Positions 41,896-49,487 of a stretch of 64,000 nucleotides of DNA are shown in pieces. Source of the DNA: Streptomyces sp. NBC_01116 (GTDB lineage Bacteria > Actinomycetota > Actinomycetes > Streptomycetales > Streptomycetaceae); NCBI RefSeq assembly GCF_041435495.1, contig NZ_CP108644.1, positions 7,735,501 to 7,799,500 of the forward strand, written 5' to 3'. The position numbers and the translations under genes are program-made. Every line of letters begins with the position of its first letter. The first letter of the stretch is position 1. The notes under the pieces were generated by a model. The model searched no databases. It saw only the letters and a program-made list of their open reading frames with translations, and was not told the origin of the DNA.

Positions 41896-42300
41896 TCAGG
41901 CGAGCAGCTTCGCCTTCGCCCGCTCGTACTCCTCGGGGTTGAGCGCGCCCTTGTCCCTGAGTTCGGCGAGTTTCGCCAGATCCTTCACGTGGTCGCTGCC
42001 ACCGGATCCGCCCTGGCTCGCCGCGGCCTCGCGCACGTAGTTGCGGAACGCGGCCTCCGAGTCCTTGGCCAGCTTCTCGTCGCGTTCGTGCATGCTGCGA
42101 CCGCGGACGATCAGGTAGATCAGTACGCCCAGGTACGGCAGCAGGATGACGAGGACCAGCCAGCCCGCCTTGGCCCAGCCGTTCAGCGAGTGGTCCCGGA
42201 ACAGGTCGGTGACGACCTTGAACAGCAGGAAGAACCACATGACCCAGAGGAACAGGTACAGCATGGTCAGAAAGACTTCCAGGAGCGGGTAGTCGTCCAT
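41896..42300 (-). CDS. PLDc_N / SHOCT domain membrane protein
   Basis: A 134-residue protein with two membrane segments (LTMLYLFLWVMWFFLLFKVV and WLVLVILLPYLGVLIYLIV) that form the PLDc_N domain. After a charged linker comes a C-terminal SHOCT motif (LAKLAELRDKGALNPEEYER). Proteins of this kind are common in Streptomyces and are thought to be small scaffold or stress membrane proteins. It is a single gene with its own terminator. Confidence 0.85.
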   Translation of the reverse strand: MDDYPLLEVFLTMLYLFLWVMWFFLLFKVVTDLFRDHSLNGWAKAGWLVLVILLPYLGVLIYLIVRGRSMHERDEKLAKDSEAAFRNYVREAAASQGGSGGSDHVKDLAKLAELRDKGALNPEEYERAKAKLLA

Positions 42301-42405
42301 GGGCCTACTCCCTATCGCACGGATGGTCCCTCATTCATACATTGGGTCCGATTGGTCCGCATCCGTACGTGTGAGGGAGGCGCGTGCCGGCGCGGGGGCG
42401 GTCCG

Positions 42406-42906
42406 TCAGGCGCGGTTCCCGTCCGGGGCGATCCGCAGCATGTGCGCGGGCGGGTGGGTGATGCCCAGTTCCGGTCGCCACGCCGCGAGGATCTGTGCCG
42501 ACGGGTCGAACAGCGGGGCCGGCAGTTCCTCGGGCGCGGTCCACCGCCAGGCGCTGATCAGGTGCGGTTCGGTCACCTCGGGGACGCCGGAGGCGAGCCG
42601 GACGACGGCCGCCATGCTGACGCGGTTGATCCCGCCGATCACGTCGTGGACCATCGCGACGACGTCCACGGCCCTCTCGTCGACCACCAGGCCCGTCTCC
42701 TCGCGCAGCTCCCGGGCGGCCGCCGCGGCGATCGACTCGTGCGTCGCGTCGACCTTCCCGCCCGGCAGCTCCCACGTGCCGCTGTGGTGCCGGCCCAGCA
42801 GCACGCGGCCCCGGCCGTCCTCGACGATCACGCCGACCCCGAGGGCCGCCTGCGCCGTGGGCGGACGGGTGTTGCGGGCGGGCTCGGTGACAGGTTCGGC
42901 TGACAT
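42406..42906 (-). CDS. Nudix hydrolase
   Basis: A 166-residue protein with an intact Nudix box, GGKVDATHESIAAAAARE then LREETGLVV, matching Gx5Ex7REUxEExGU. The preceding TWELPGG is standard. The likely substrate is an oxidised or activated nucleotide. It is on the same strand as, and about 100 bp behind, the NAD-kinase-like gene and may be its operon partner. Confidence 0.88.
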   Translation of the reverse strand: MSAEPVTEPARNTRPPTAQAALGVGVIVEDGRGRVLLGRHHSGTWELPGGKVDATHESIAAAAARELREETGLVVDERAVDVVAMVHDVIGGINRVSMAAVVRLASGVPEVTEPHLISAWRWTAPEELPAPLFDPSAQILAAWRPELGITHPPAHMLRIAPDGNRA

Positions 42907-43007
42907 GGTGCTGGTTCTCCGCTCTCCGGTGCCGGGTGCGGACCACCGTAGCGAAGCCGCCGGGGCGCCCGCGGTGGCCGTGGGCCGGTGCGGTGGGACG
43001 GGCGTGC

Positions 43008-43907
43008 TCACGTCACCAGGCGCAGCGACCTCTGCGCGATGCCGAGCCGTACGCTCTGACCCCAGGTCAGCTCCAGGGCGTCGGACTCCATCCCGTCCCC
43101 GAAGACCACGACCCGGTCCGACTCCACGGTCAGCCGCAGCCCCTGCCCGCGCCCCAGGTCGCCCGCCACCCTGGACGTCCCGGTGGCCGGGGAGGGCCAG
43201 GCCTCGCGGACGAACCACAGGAGGCGCGGGTCGCACGGCGCGGGCAGCGGCAGGGCGCCGCCGCGCTCCAGCCACAGCGAACGCAGCCAGCCGGTGGCGC
43301 CCGTGCCGGTGCCGACCAGCACCCCGGAGGAGGCCTGGGCCTCGCCCGGGTCGCTCTCGCCGTCGGGGCCCAGGCGGTAGCGGGCCGTCTGGTGGCCGGG
43401 CGGCCCGAGGTAGATCTCGTTCAGGGCGACGAGTCGCTGCGTGTCGTCGGCCACGGCCTCGACCATCGTCAGCTCCTCGGCACTCCCTCCCGCGGCGGTC
43501 GCGGCGCGCAGCAGCCCTGCCGCGTCGGCGTGACGGTGACGGACCAGGACGCCGGGGTTGCGCCCCGGGTCGGTGTCGATGCCCACCACCGGCTGCCCGG
43601 ACAGGTACTTCGCGGTGTTGGCGACCAGCCCGTCCTGACCGACCACGACCACCACGTCCTCCGGGGCGAACAGGAAGCGGTCCAGGTCCGCCCGCTCCAC
43701 CCGGGAGCTGCGCCAGGTGAGCGGCACCGCCGCCGCCACCTCCCGCAGCGCCTGCCGGGTGTCCTCGTGCCGGCGGGCCACCTCGTCGATCGAGCGACCC
43801 CGGCTGGACAGGAAGAACGCGGCCTGTCCGTGCGTCCCGTGCCGGGCGAGCAGTTCCTCGTACTCCGTCCGCCGGTGGACGAGCACCGCCCGGGGCGCCA
43901 GGCTCAC
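43008..43907 (-). CDS. NAD kinase-like (ATP-NAD kinase fold) protein
   Basis: A 299-residue protein. It has VVVVVGQDGLVANTAKYL and PVVGIDTDP, corresponding to the GGDG region and following strand of NAD kinases, though the GGDG itself reads GQDG. VLVGTGTGATGWLRSLW matches the GTGSTG nucleotide-binding region. The divergence from canonical NAD kinases suggests another nucleotide or lipid substrate, or altered activity. The start is a GTG coupled by GTGA to the SPFH gene. Confidence 0.75.
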   Translation of the reverse strand: MSLAPRAVLVHRRTEYEELLARHGTHGQAAFFLSSRGRSIDEVARRHEDTRQALREVAAAVPLTWRSSRVERADLDRFLFAPEDVVVVVGQDGLVANTAKYLSGQPVVGIDTDPGRNPGVLVRHRHADAAGLLRAATAAGGSAEELTMVEAVADDTQRLVALNEIYLGPPGHQTARYRLGPDGESDPGEAQASSGVLVGTGTGATGWLRSLWLERGGALPLPAPCDPRLLWFVREAWPSPATGTSRVAGDLGRGQGLRLTVESDRVVVFGDGMESDALELTWGQSVRLGIAQRSLRLVT

Positions 43908-44917
43908 GCGCCCGCCCCGCCCTCGGGGCGGCCGAGCCTGGCGAGCAGGCCGGTGAGGACGTCGGGGGAGAGGGTGATGCTCTCGACGCGCGGCAGGTTC
44001 TCCGCGAGCCGGGTCGCCGCCAGGGCGTGCAGCGTGGCCGGATCGGCCTCGCCGTGCACCCGCAGCCAGGCGGCCTGGGCCTCGGCCCGCGCCGCGCCCG
44101 TCCCGCGCGCCGCCTCGGCCTCCGCGCGGGCCAGCCGCACCGTGCGGGCCGCCTCCGCCTCGGTCCGTACGCCGTCGGCCGCGGCCTTCTCCTCGGCCTC
44201 GCGGCGGGCGTTCGTGCCGCGCTGCTCGACCAACTGCTCCTCGCGGCGGGCCAGTTCGATCTGGCTGGCCAGCTCGTTCTCGGCGATGGCGCGTTCGCGC
44301 TCGACGGCCACGGCCCGGCGTTCGTAGGTGGCCCGGTCCGCCTCCTGCTGGATCTGCTCGCGGGCCGGGGTGCGCAGGGCACGCTCGACCTCGGCCTCGG
44401 GGCGGATCGCGACGACGCGCACGGCCACCACGTCGATGCCGGTGGCCGGGAGGCGGGGCTCGGCGGTGAGACCGGTGGCGACCCGTTCGCGTACGGACGC
44501 GACGCCGTCGACCAGGGCCGCCGCGAGCGGGGTGCGGGCCAGCACGTCCAGTGTGTGCTGCTGCGCGGTCTCGGTGAGGAGGGTGGCGATCTGTTCCAGC
44601 GGCGCGCCGCGCCAGCTCCCGGTGTCCGGGTCCACGGAGAAGTCGAGCCGGTTCGCCGCCTCGGCCGGATCGCTGATCCGGTAGGTGACGGTGGCCTGGA
44701 CGGTGACGTCCTGGAAGTCGGCCGTACGGGCGTGGAACGCCATGGCCAGCTCCCGGTCGTCGACCGGCACTTCGGAGAGCGCCGCCGACAGCGACCGGTA
44801 CCAGAAGCTGAGCCCCTGGCCGTCGTGGGCGAGCCGGCCGCGCTTGTGGTGGCGGATGTGGGCGGTGGGCGCGGAGCGCAGATGGCGCCAGCCGAAGCGC
44901 CGGGTGATGTCGGCCAT
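43904..44917 (-). CDS. SPFH/band-7 domain protein
   Basis: A 337-residue protein. An SPFH domain occupies about 20-190 (VTVQATVTYRISDPAEAANR, TLLTETAQQHTLDVLAR). A long Glu/Ala/Arg-rich coiled coil follows at about 195-290. There is no obvious membrane helix at the N-terminus. The start is the ATG at 44917 with AGGGGG upstream; an earlier ATG at 44944 is less likely. It may form oligomeric assemblies with the NAD-kinase-like protein coded next. Confidence 0.83.
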   Translation of the reverse strand: MADITRRFGWRHLRSAPTAHIRHHKRGRLAHDGQGLSFWYRSLSAALSEVPVDDRELAMAFHARTADFQDVTVQATVTYRISDPAEAANRLDFSVDPDTGSWRGAPLEQIATLLTETAQQHTLDVLARTPLAAALVDGVASVRERVATGLTAEPRLPATGIDVVAVRVVAIRPEAEVERALRTPAREQIQQEADRATYERRAVAVERERAIAENELASQIELARREEQLVEQRGTNARREAEEKAAADGVRTEAEAARTVRLARAEAEAARGTGAARAEAQAAWLRVHGEADPATLHALAATRLAENLPRVESITLSPDVLTGLLARLGRPEGGAGA

Positions 44918-44974
44918 GATGGGAACCCCCTTGGATCTCGTCATTGCGACGATAAGGGATCGGGGCCAATAGAG

Positions 44975-45769
44975 TCAAGGTGACGAAAAGGGGGCTCGGG
45001 TCCGGCGGGTCGCATGCCTGGCCGGGATCCCGCCGCCCCCGTGCACGGCGAGGTCGGCGCCGTTGACGTACGAGGAGAGGCCGCAGGCCAGCCAGAGGCA
45101 GGCCCGTGCCACGTCGTCCGGTTCCGCCAGTCGCCCCATCGGGACGGTCTCCGCCACCGCGGCCCCGTCGTCGTCGCCGTACAGCGCGGTGGCGTTCTCG
45201 GTGCGGATGGGGCCCGCGGTGATGTGGTTGACCCGGACCCGCGGCGCCCATTCGAGGGCCAGCGCCCGGGTCAGCCCCAAGAGTCCCGCCTTGGCCGCGG
45301 TGTAGGCGGCGGTGCCCGGTTGCGGGTCGTGGGCGGAGACGCTGCCGATGTTGATCACGCACCCGCCGTCCGGCTGCTCCCGCATCACCAGGTTCGCCGC
45401 CTGGGCCGTGTAGAAGGGCGCGAGGAGGTTGAGCGCGACCACCTTCTCGACGAAGCGCGGCGAAACGGTCGCCGCGTCGGCGTCCGGGGAGCCGCCCGCG
45501 TTGTTCACGAGCACGTCCAGCCGGCCGAACCGCTCGGCGGTCGCACGGACGAGATCCGCCGCCGCCGCGGGATCCCGCAGGTCCGCGGCCCGGAACGAGG
45601 CGGCGCGCCCGCCCGTCGACGGCGGTGCGTCCGGGGTGCCGCGCCCGCAGATCATGACGTCCGCGCCGCTCGCGAGGAAGGCTCTCGCCAGCGCGGCCCC
45701 GAGGCCCCTGGTGCCGCCGGTGACCAGGACCGCCCGCCCGGTGAGGTCCATCGCGTGGGACTGGTCCAT
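44975..45769 (-). CDS. short-chain dehydrogenase/reductase
   Basis: A 264-residue SDR. The NAD(P)-binding motif is VTGGTRGLGAALARAFL, then VLVNNAGGSPDA, the active Ser in NIGSVSAH and the YxxxK in AAYTAAKAG. The C-terminus VNGADLAVHGGGGIP fits an acyl-carrier or alcohol reductase-like SDR. The start at ATG 45769 follows AAGGGCGG. A TetR-type palindrome lies 65 bp upstream. Confidence 0.88.
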   Translation of the reverse strand: MDQSHAMDLTGRAVLVTGGTRGLGAALARAFLASGADVMICGRGTPDAPPSTGGRAASFRAADLRDPAAAADLVRATAERFGRLDVLVNNAGGSPDADAATVSPRFVEKVVALNLLAPFYTAQAANLVMREQPDGGCVINIGSVSAHDPQPGTAAYTAAKAGLLGLTRALALEWAPRVRVNHITAGPIRTENATALYGDDDGAAVAETVPMGRLAEPDDVARACLWLACGLSSYVNGADLAVHGGGGIPARHATRRTRAPFSSP

Positions 45770-45833
45770 GGTCCGCCCTTCGCCCTGCTTCCGGAGCTTC
45801 GCCGGGGCGCGCCCCCGTGCCCGCCCGTCGAAA

Positions 45834-45853
45834 TCTACCAAGCGCTTGTTAGA
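45834..45853. promoter_or_regulatory. 20-bp palindrome upstream of the SDR gene (probable TetR-family operator)
   Basis: TCTACCAAGCGCTTGTTAGA has a perfect core CAAGCGCTTG with one mismatched pair in the arms. Such CAAGCGCTTG sites are typical of TetR regulators of acyl-CoA or steroid-type metabolism. The regulator may be the TetR protein coded at 46047-46676, but that gene has its own, different operator array. Confidence 0.55.
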
Positions 45854-46046
45854 TCGACCAGGGGGTGGGCCGTGGAGAAGGGGGGCGGACCGTGAGGGGC
45901 GGGCGCGCGGACGGAGGTCCGGACACACGGGCGGCCGGTGGCCTCCGCAGAGGTCACCGGCCGGCCGGGCGGTGCGCCGCCCCCGTCCCCACGGTGCGGC
46001 GCGGGTGGGCCGCCGCCCATCCGCTGGGGCGGGCGGTCCACGTCTG

Positions 46047-46676
46047 TCAGGACTCCGGCGCTCCCGCCGTGAGTCCGAGGCTCGGGAGGATCGCCATCTC
46101 GACGAACCGGGTCAGATAGGCCGCGTCGGCGTAACGCCCCTCCAGCAGTGGCCGGGCGCGCATCACGCCGAGCAGCTGGGCCGCGACGAACTCCGCCCCC
46201 GGGAGGTCCGCCGCGATCTCGCCGCGCTCCTGGCCCCGCCGGACCATCGTGTCGATCGCCGCGATCTCCGGCAGGATCAGCGCCTCGCGCAGCGCGCACA
46301 GCAGCTCCGGGCTCTGGAGCGCGGCGTGGCTGAGGGCGTGCATCAGCGGCGTGTCGCTCCCCGAGGCCTCGCCGATCGTCCGCGCGGCCTCCAGTAGGTC
46401 CCCGGCCAGCGTCCCGGTGTCGATGTTCGGGAGCCGCATCCGCCGGGTGCCGTGCAGCGCGGCCACGACCAGCTCCGGCTTGGAGCCCCACTGCCGGTAC
46501 AGCGTCGACTTCCCGCACCGGGTGCGGGAGGCGACGCCCTCCATGGTCAGCGATTCGTAACCGCTCTCCCGCAGCAGCTCCAGCACCGCCGCGTAGAGCT
46601 CCTGCGCCCGCTCCGGTGTGATTTTCGACCGGCGGGACGTGAGGGCTGACTCCTGCGCGGAATCGGGCGACGGCAT
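46047..46676 (-). CDS. TetR-family transcriptional regulator
   Basis: A 209-residue regulator. The N-terminal DNA-binding domain reads ELLRESGYESLTMEGVASR and CGKSTLYRQWGSKPELVVA (about 33-72). The C-terminal ligand domain is helical. The ATG at 46676 has GGAGGT upstream. It is divergent from the PAP2/DMT genes; the inverted-repeat array between them is probably its operator, so it likely represses itself and that pair. Confidence 0.92.
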   Translation of the reverse strand: MPSPDSAQESALTSRRSKITPERAQELYAAVLELLRESGYESLTMEGVASRTRCGKSTLYRQWGSKPELVVAALHGTRRMRLPNIDTGTLAGDLLEAARTIGEASGSDTPLMHALSHAALQSPELLCALREALILPEIAAIDTMVRRGQERGEIAADLPGAEFVAAQLLGVMRARPLLEGRYADAAYLTRFVEMAILPSLGLTAGAPES

Positions 46677-46710
46677 GGGCTGTACCTCCTGCGGCGGTGC
46701 GGTGAGGTTC

Positions 46711-46778
46711 TCGATACGCCAGTGTACCGATACGCGCGTGTACCGATACGTCGCCGTATCGGTACACTGGCGTATCGA
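46711..46778. promoter_or_regulatory. operator array: 24-bp perfect inverted repeat with an extra central half site
   Basis: The left arm 46711-46734 (containing GATACGCCAGTGTACCGATA) is repeated exactly in inverse at 46755-46778. Between them lies a third copy of the core GTGTACCGATACG (46738-46750). The core GTATCGGTACAC recurs in all copies. This is the whole divergent promoter of tetR and the PAP2 gene, so it fits binding of several TetR dimers. Confidence 0.85.
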
Positions 46779-46836
46779 TACGGCGTGGATCTGACCGGGC
46801 CGTCCCTGCACCGCTTCGCATCCAAGGGGGCACCGG

Positions 46837-47811
46837 GTGACCTACGCCCGCACCGAGCCCACGGACCAGGAGCCGGACATACGTGCCCGACCGCCCCTCG
46901 TCCGCGAGTTCCTTCTCGTGGCCGGACTCTTCCTGGCCTACAAGTTCGGCCGCCGCGCCGCCAACGGTCATGTCGAGGAGGCGTTCCGCAACGCGGGGAA
47001 CGTCTGGGACCTCGAACGCGCCCTGCACCTTCCCGGCGAGGGCGCGGTCCAGGGGCTGCTGCTGCACAGCCAGCCCCTGATCCACGCGGCGAACACCTAC
47101 TACGCCGCCGTGCACTTCCCGGCCACGGCCCTCTTCCTGGTCTGGCTCTACTGGCGCCGGCCCCGCCACTACGTCCGGTCGCGCCGCGTGCTCGCCGCGC
47201 TCACCGCCGCCGCCCTGGCCCTGCACCTGCTGTTCCCGCTGGCCCCGCCCCGGATGCTGCCGGTCGCCGGACTCGTCGACACCGGCCAGCTCTACGGCCC
47301 GACGGTGTACGGACAGACGCCCGCGACCGACACGATGGCGAACCAGTTCGCCGCGATGCCCTCGCTGCACGTCGGATGGGCCGTGATGGTCGCGGTCGGG
47401 CTGATCCTCGCCACCCGTTCCCGGTGGCGCCTGCTGTGGCTGCTGCACCCGGCGCTGACGCTGCTCGTCGTCGTGGGCACGGCCAACCACTACTGGCTCG
47501 ACGCGATCGTCGTCGCGGCGATGCTCGCCGTCGCCCTCGCCGTCTTCCGGCTGCCGCTGTCCGCCCGGACCGATCCCGCCCGGCCGCTGGGGTGGGGGAG
47601 CGACGACGGGTCTGCCGTACCGGCGTACGCGGGTGGCGCGAGGCCCAGGGACGTCGCTTCGGCCGTCCCGGCGGGGTCCGCCGGGTCCGTCACCGGGCCC
47701 GGGAGCTTCGCGGCGGCCGGTGTGCCGCCGTCCTTCGGGGCCTCCGGGCCCGCCACCACCGGCGCGGATGCCGGATCACGGGCGCCCGCCCGGGCCGGAG
47801 CGGTGCGATGA
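46837..47811 (+). CDS. PAP2-family membrane phosphatase/phosphotransferase
   Basis: A 324-residue protein with about six membrane segments. It has the PAP2_3-type signatures AMPSLHVGWAVMVA and TANHYWLDAIVVA, which supply the catalytic His and Asp residues. Relatives act on lipid phosphates or inositol-phosphoryl groups. The last 80 residues are a disordered Gly/Ala/Pro tail. The GTG start lies 59 bp after the operator array. It is coupled by ATGA to the DMT gene. Confidence 0.85.
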   Translation: MTYARTEPTDQEPDIRARPPLVREFLLVAGLFLAYKFGRRAANGHVEEAFRNAGNVWDLERALHLPGEGAVQGLLLHSQPLIHAANTYYAAVHFPATALFLVWLYWRRPRHYVRSRRVLAALTAAALALHLLFPLAPPRMLPVAGLVDTGQLYGPTVYGQTPATDTMANQFAAMPSLHVGWAVMVAVGLILATRSRWRLLWLLHPALTLLVVVGTANHYWLDAIVVAAMLAVALAVFRLPLSARTDPARPLGWGSDDGSAVPAYAGGARPRDVASAVPAGSAGSVTGPGSFAAAGVPPSFGASGPATTGADAGSRAPARAGAVR

Positions 47812-48794
47812 ACGCCACGCTGCTCGCCGTCGCGCTCTCCCTCGTCTCGGCCGGCGCCTACGCGGCCGCCGCCGTGGCGCAGTCCCGGCTCGCCGGCCGC
47901 ACCGACCCGTCCACCGGAGTCCTGCGCCTGCTGGGCCGTGGCGCCTGGTGGTCGGCGGTCGGCCTCAACGCCGGGGGAGCGCTGCTGCACGTCGCCGCGC
48001 TCAACTACGGCCCGCTCACCCTCGTCCAGCCACTGGGCGCGCTCACCCTCGTCGTCGCCGTCCCGCTCGGGGCGCGCGCCGCCGGGCGCCGGGTCGGCCG
48101 CGCCGAGTGGCGCGGCACGGCCCTGACCCTGCTCGGCCTCGGCGCGCTGCTCCTGACCGCGGGCGGCTCCGCGCCCCACGAGACCCTCAGCCTTCCCGAG
48201 GCGCTGGGCGTGGGCGCGGCGACCATGGCGGTCGTCGCCGGCCTCGGCAGGCCCGGGGCCCGCCCGGGGCTGCGGCACGCGGCGGCCTCCGGGATCACCT
48301 CCGGGGTCGCGTCCGCGCTCACCCAGACCCTCACCGTCGCGGTCACCGACCACTCCGGCGGCCCGCTGTTCAGCTGGCGGCTGCTCACGGTGGCGCTGCT
48401 CGTCTCCGCCTTCGCGATGGGCGGCCTGCTGCTGTCCCAGACCGCGTACCGGGGCGGGCTCGGCGCACCGCTCGCCGTGGTCACCCTCGCCAACCCGGTC
48501 GCCGCCGCCGCGATCGGCCTGGCCCTGCTCGGCGAGCGTCTCCAGGGCGGGCCGGTCAGCCTGGTGCTCGCCCTCCTCGGTGCGGCGGCGGCCGTGCGCG
48601 GGGTGATCCTCCTCAGCCGGGCCCAGGCGCGGAACACGGACCCGGCCGCCCCGCCCGGGGTTCCCGTGCCGGGAGACCGGGTTCCCTCCCGGGTCGTCAT
48701 CGGCAGCCCCCGGCGCGCGGACCCCGCACCCCCGGCGGGCGTCCCGGAACCCGCACCCGTCCCCGCGTCGGTCCCGGCGCACGCGAGCGGCTGA
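47808..48794 (+). CDS. DMT-superfamily transporter (EamA/NIPA-like)
   Basis: A 328-residue protein with nine or ten membrane segments. It has features of the drug/metabolite transporter family: LNYGPLTLVQPLGALTLVVAVPL in the first half, and the matching LANPVAAAAIGLALLGERL in the second. The substrate is unknown. The C-terminal 55 residues are Pro-rich and soluble. It is the second gene of the TetR-controlled pair. Confidence 0.83.
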   Translation: MNATLLAVALSLVSAGAYAAAAVAQSRLAGRTDPSTGVLRLLGRGAWWSAVGLNAGGALLHVAALNYGPLTLVQPLGALTLVVAVPLGARAAGRRVGRAEWRGTALTLLGLGALLLTAGGSAPHETLSLPEALGVGAATMAVVAGLGRPGARPGLRHAAASGITSGVASALTQTLTVAVTDHSGGPLFSWRLLTVALLVSAFAMGGLLLSQTAYRGGLGAPLAVVTLANPVAAAAIGLALLGERLQGGPVSLVLALLGAAAAVRGVILLSRAQARNTDPAAPPGVPVPGDRVPSRVVIGSPRRADPAPPAGVPEPAPVPASVPAHASG

Positions 48795-48868
48795 CCGCCG
48801 GCGGAGCGGAAGCGGTCGGCCGGGCCGCCCTGCGGAGCGGGGGCGACCGGGCCGTCCGGCTCGGCCGA

Positions 48869-49399
48869 TCAGCCGTCGAGGTCGGCGATGGCCCGGGTCA
48901 GCCAGCTGATCCAGAACGTCTCCAGGTCGATGCCGCCGCGCAGCACCAGATACCGCAGCCGGTCCTCGTCGGTCGTCGGCGCTGGAGTGAAGTTCCGCCG
49001 CTCGATCTCCCGATACTCAGCCAACTGGCTTTCGTGCAGCGCGAGATGGCGGCGCAGTTCCGCGCCCATGCCATCCGCGCCGACCACTGCCGCCGCCCGC
49101 ATCCGCAGCAGGAGCGGGTCGCGGACCGGCCGGGGATCCTCGGGGAGGGCCACCCACGCCGCCAGTTCCTCGCGGCCCGCGGGCAGCACCTCGTACTCCT
49201 TCTTCTGCCCCCGGGCCGGCACCGCCGCGGGCAGCGCCCTGATCCGCCCGGCCTGCTCCAGTTTTCCCAGCTCGCGATAGATCTGCTGGTGGGTCGACGA
49301 CCAGAAGTAGCCGATCGACCGGTCGAACCTGCGGGTCAGTTCCAGACCCGAGGACGGCTTCTCCAGCAGAGCGGTCAGAATGGCGTGCGGCAGTGACAT
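48869..49399 (-). CDS. PadR-family transcriptional regulator
   Basis: A 176-residue regulator with the PadR winged helix (ILTALLEKPSSGLELTRRFD, then STHQQIYRELGKLEQAGRI) and the usual helical C-terminus (ALHESQLAEYREIERR). The ATG at 49399 has AGGA 8 nt upstream; another ATG at 49408 is possible. It follows the fadH-like gene on the same strand by about 90 bp. An AphA-like palindrome before fadH is its best candidate site. Confidence 0.9.
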   Translation of the reverse strand: MSLPHAILTALLEKPSSGLELTRRFDRSIGYFWSSTHQQIYRELGKLEQAGRIRALPAAVPARGQKKEYEVLPAGREELAAWVALPEDPRPVRDPLLLRMRAAAVVGADGMGAELRRHLALHESQLAEYREIERRNFTPAPTTDEDRLRYLVLRGGIDLETFWISWLTRAIADLDG

Positions 49400-49487
49400 G
49401 GGGTGCATCCTAAGGACGTACGGAGACCGGGGCGCGCCTGGCCTTTCGCCGGGGTCCGGGACCCCGGGCGCCCCGGACCCCGGTCGC

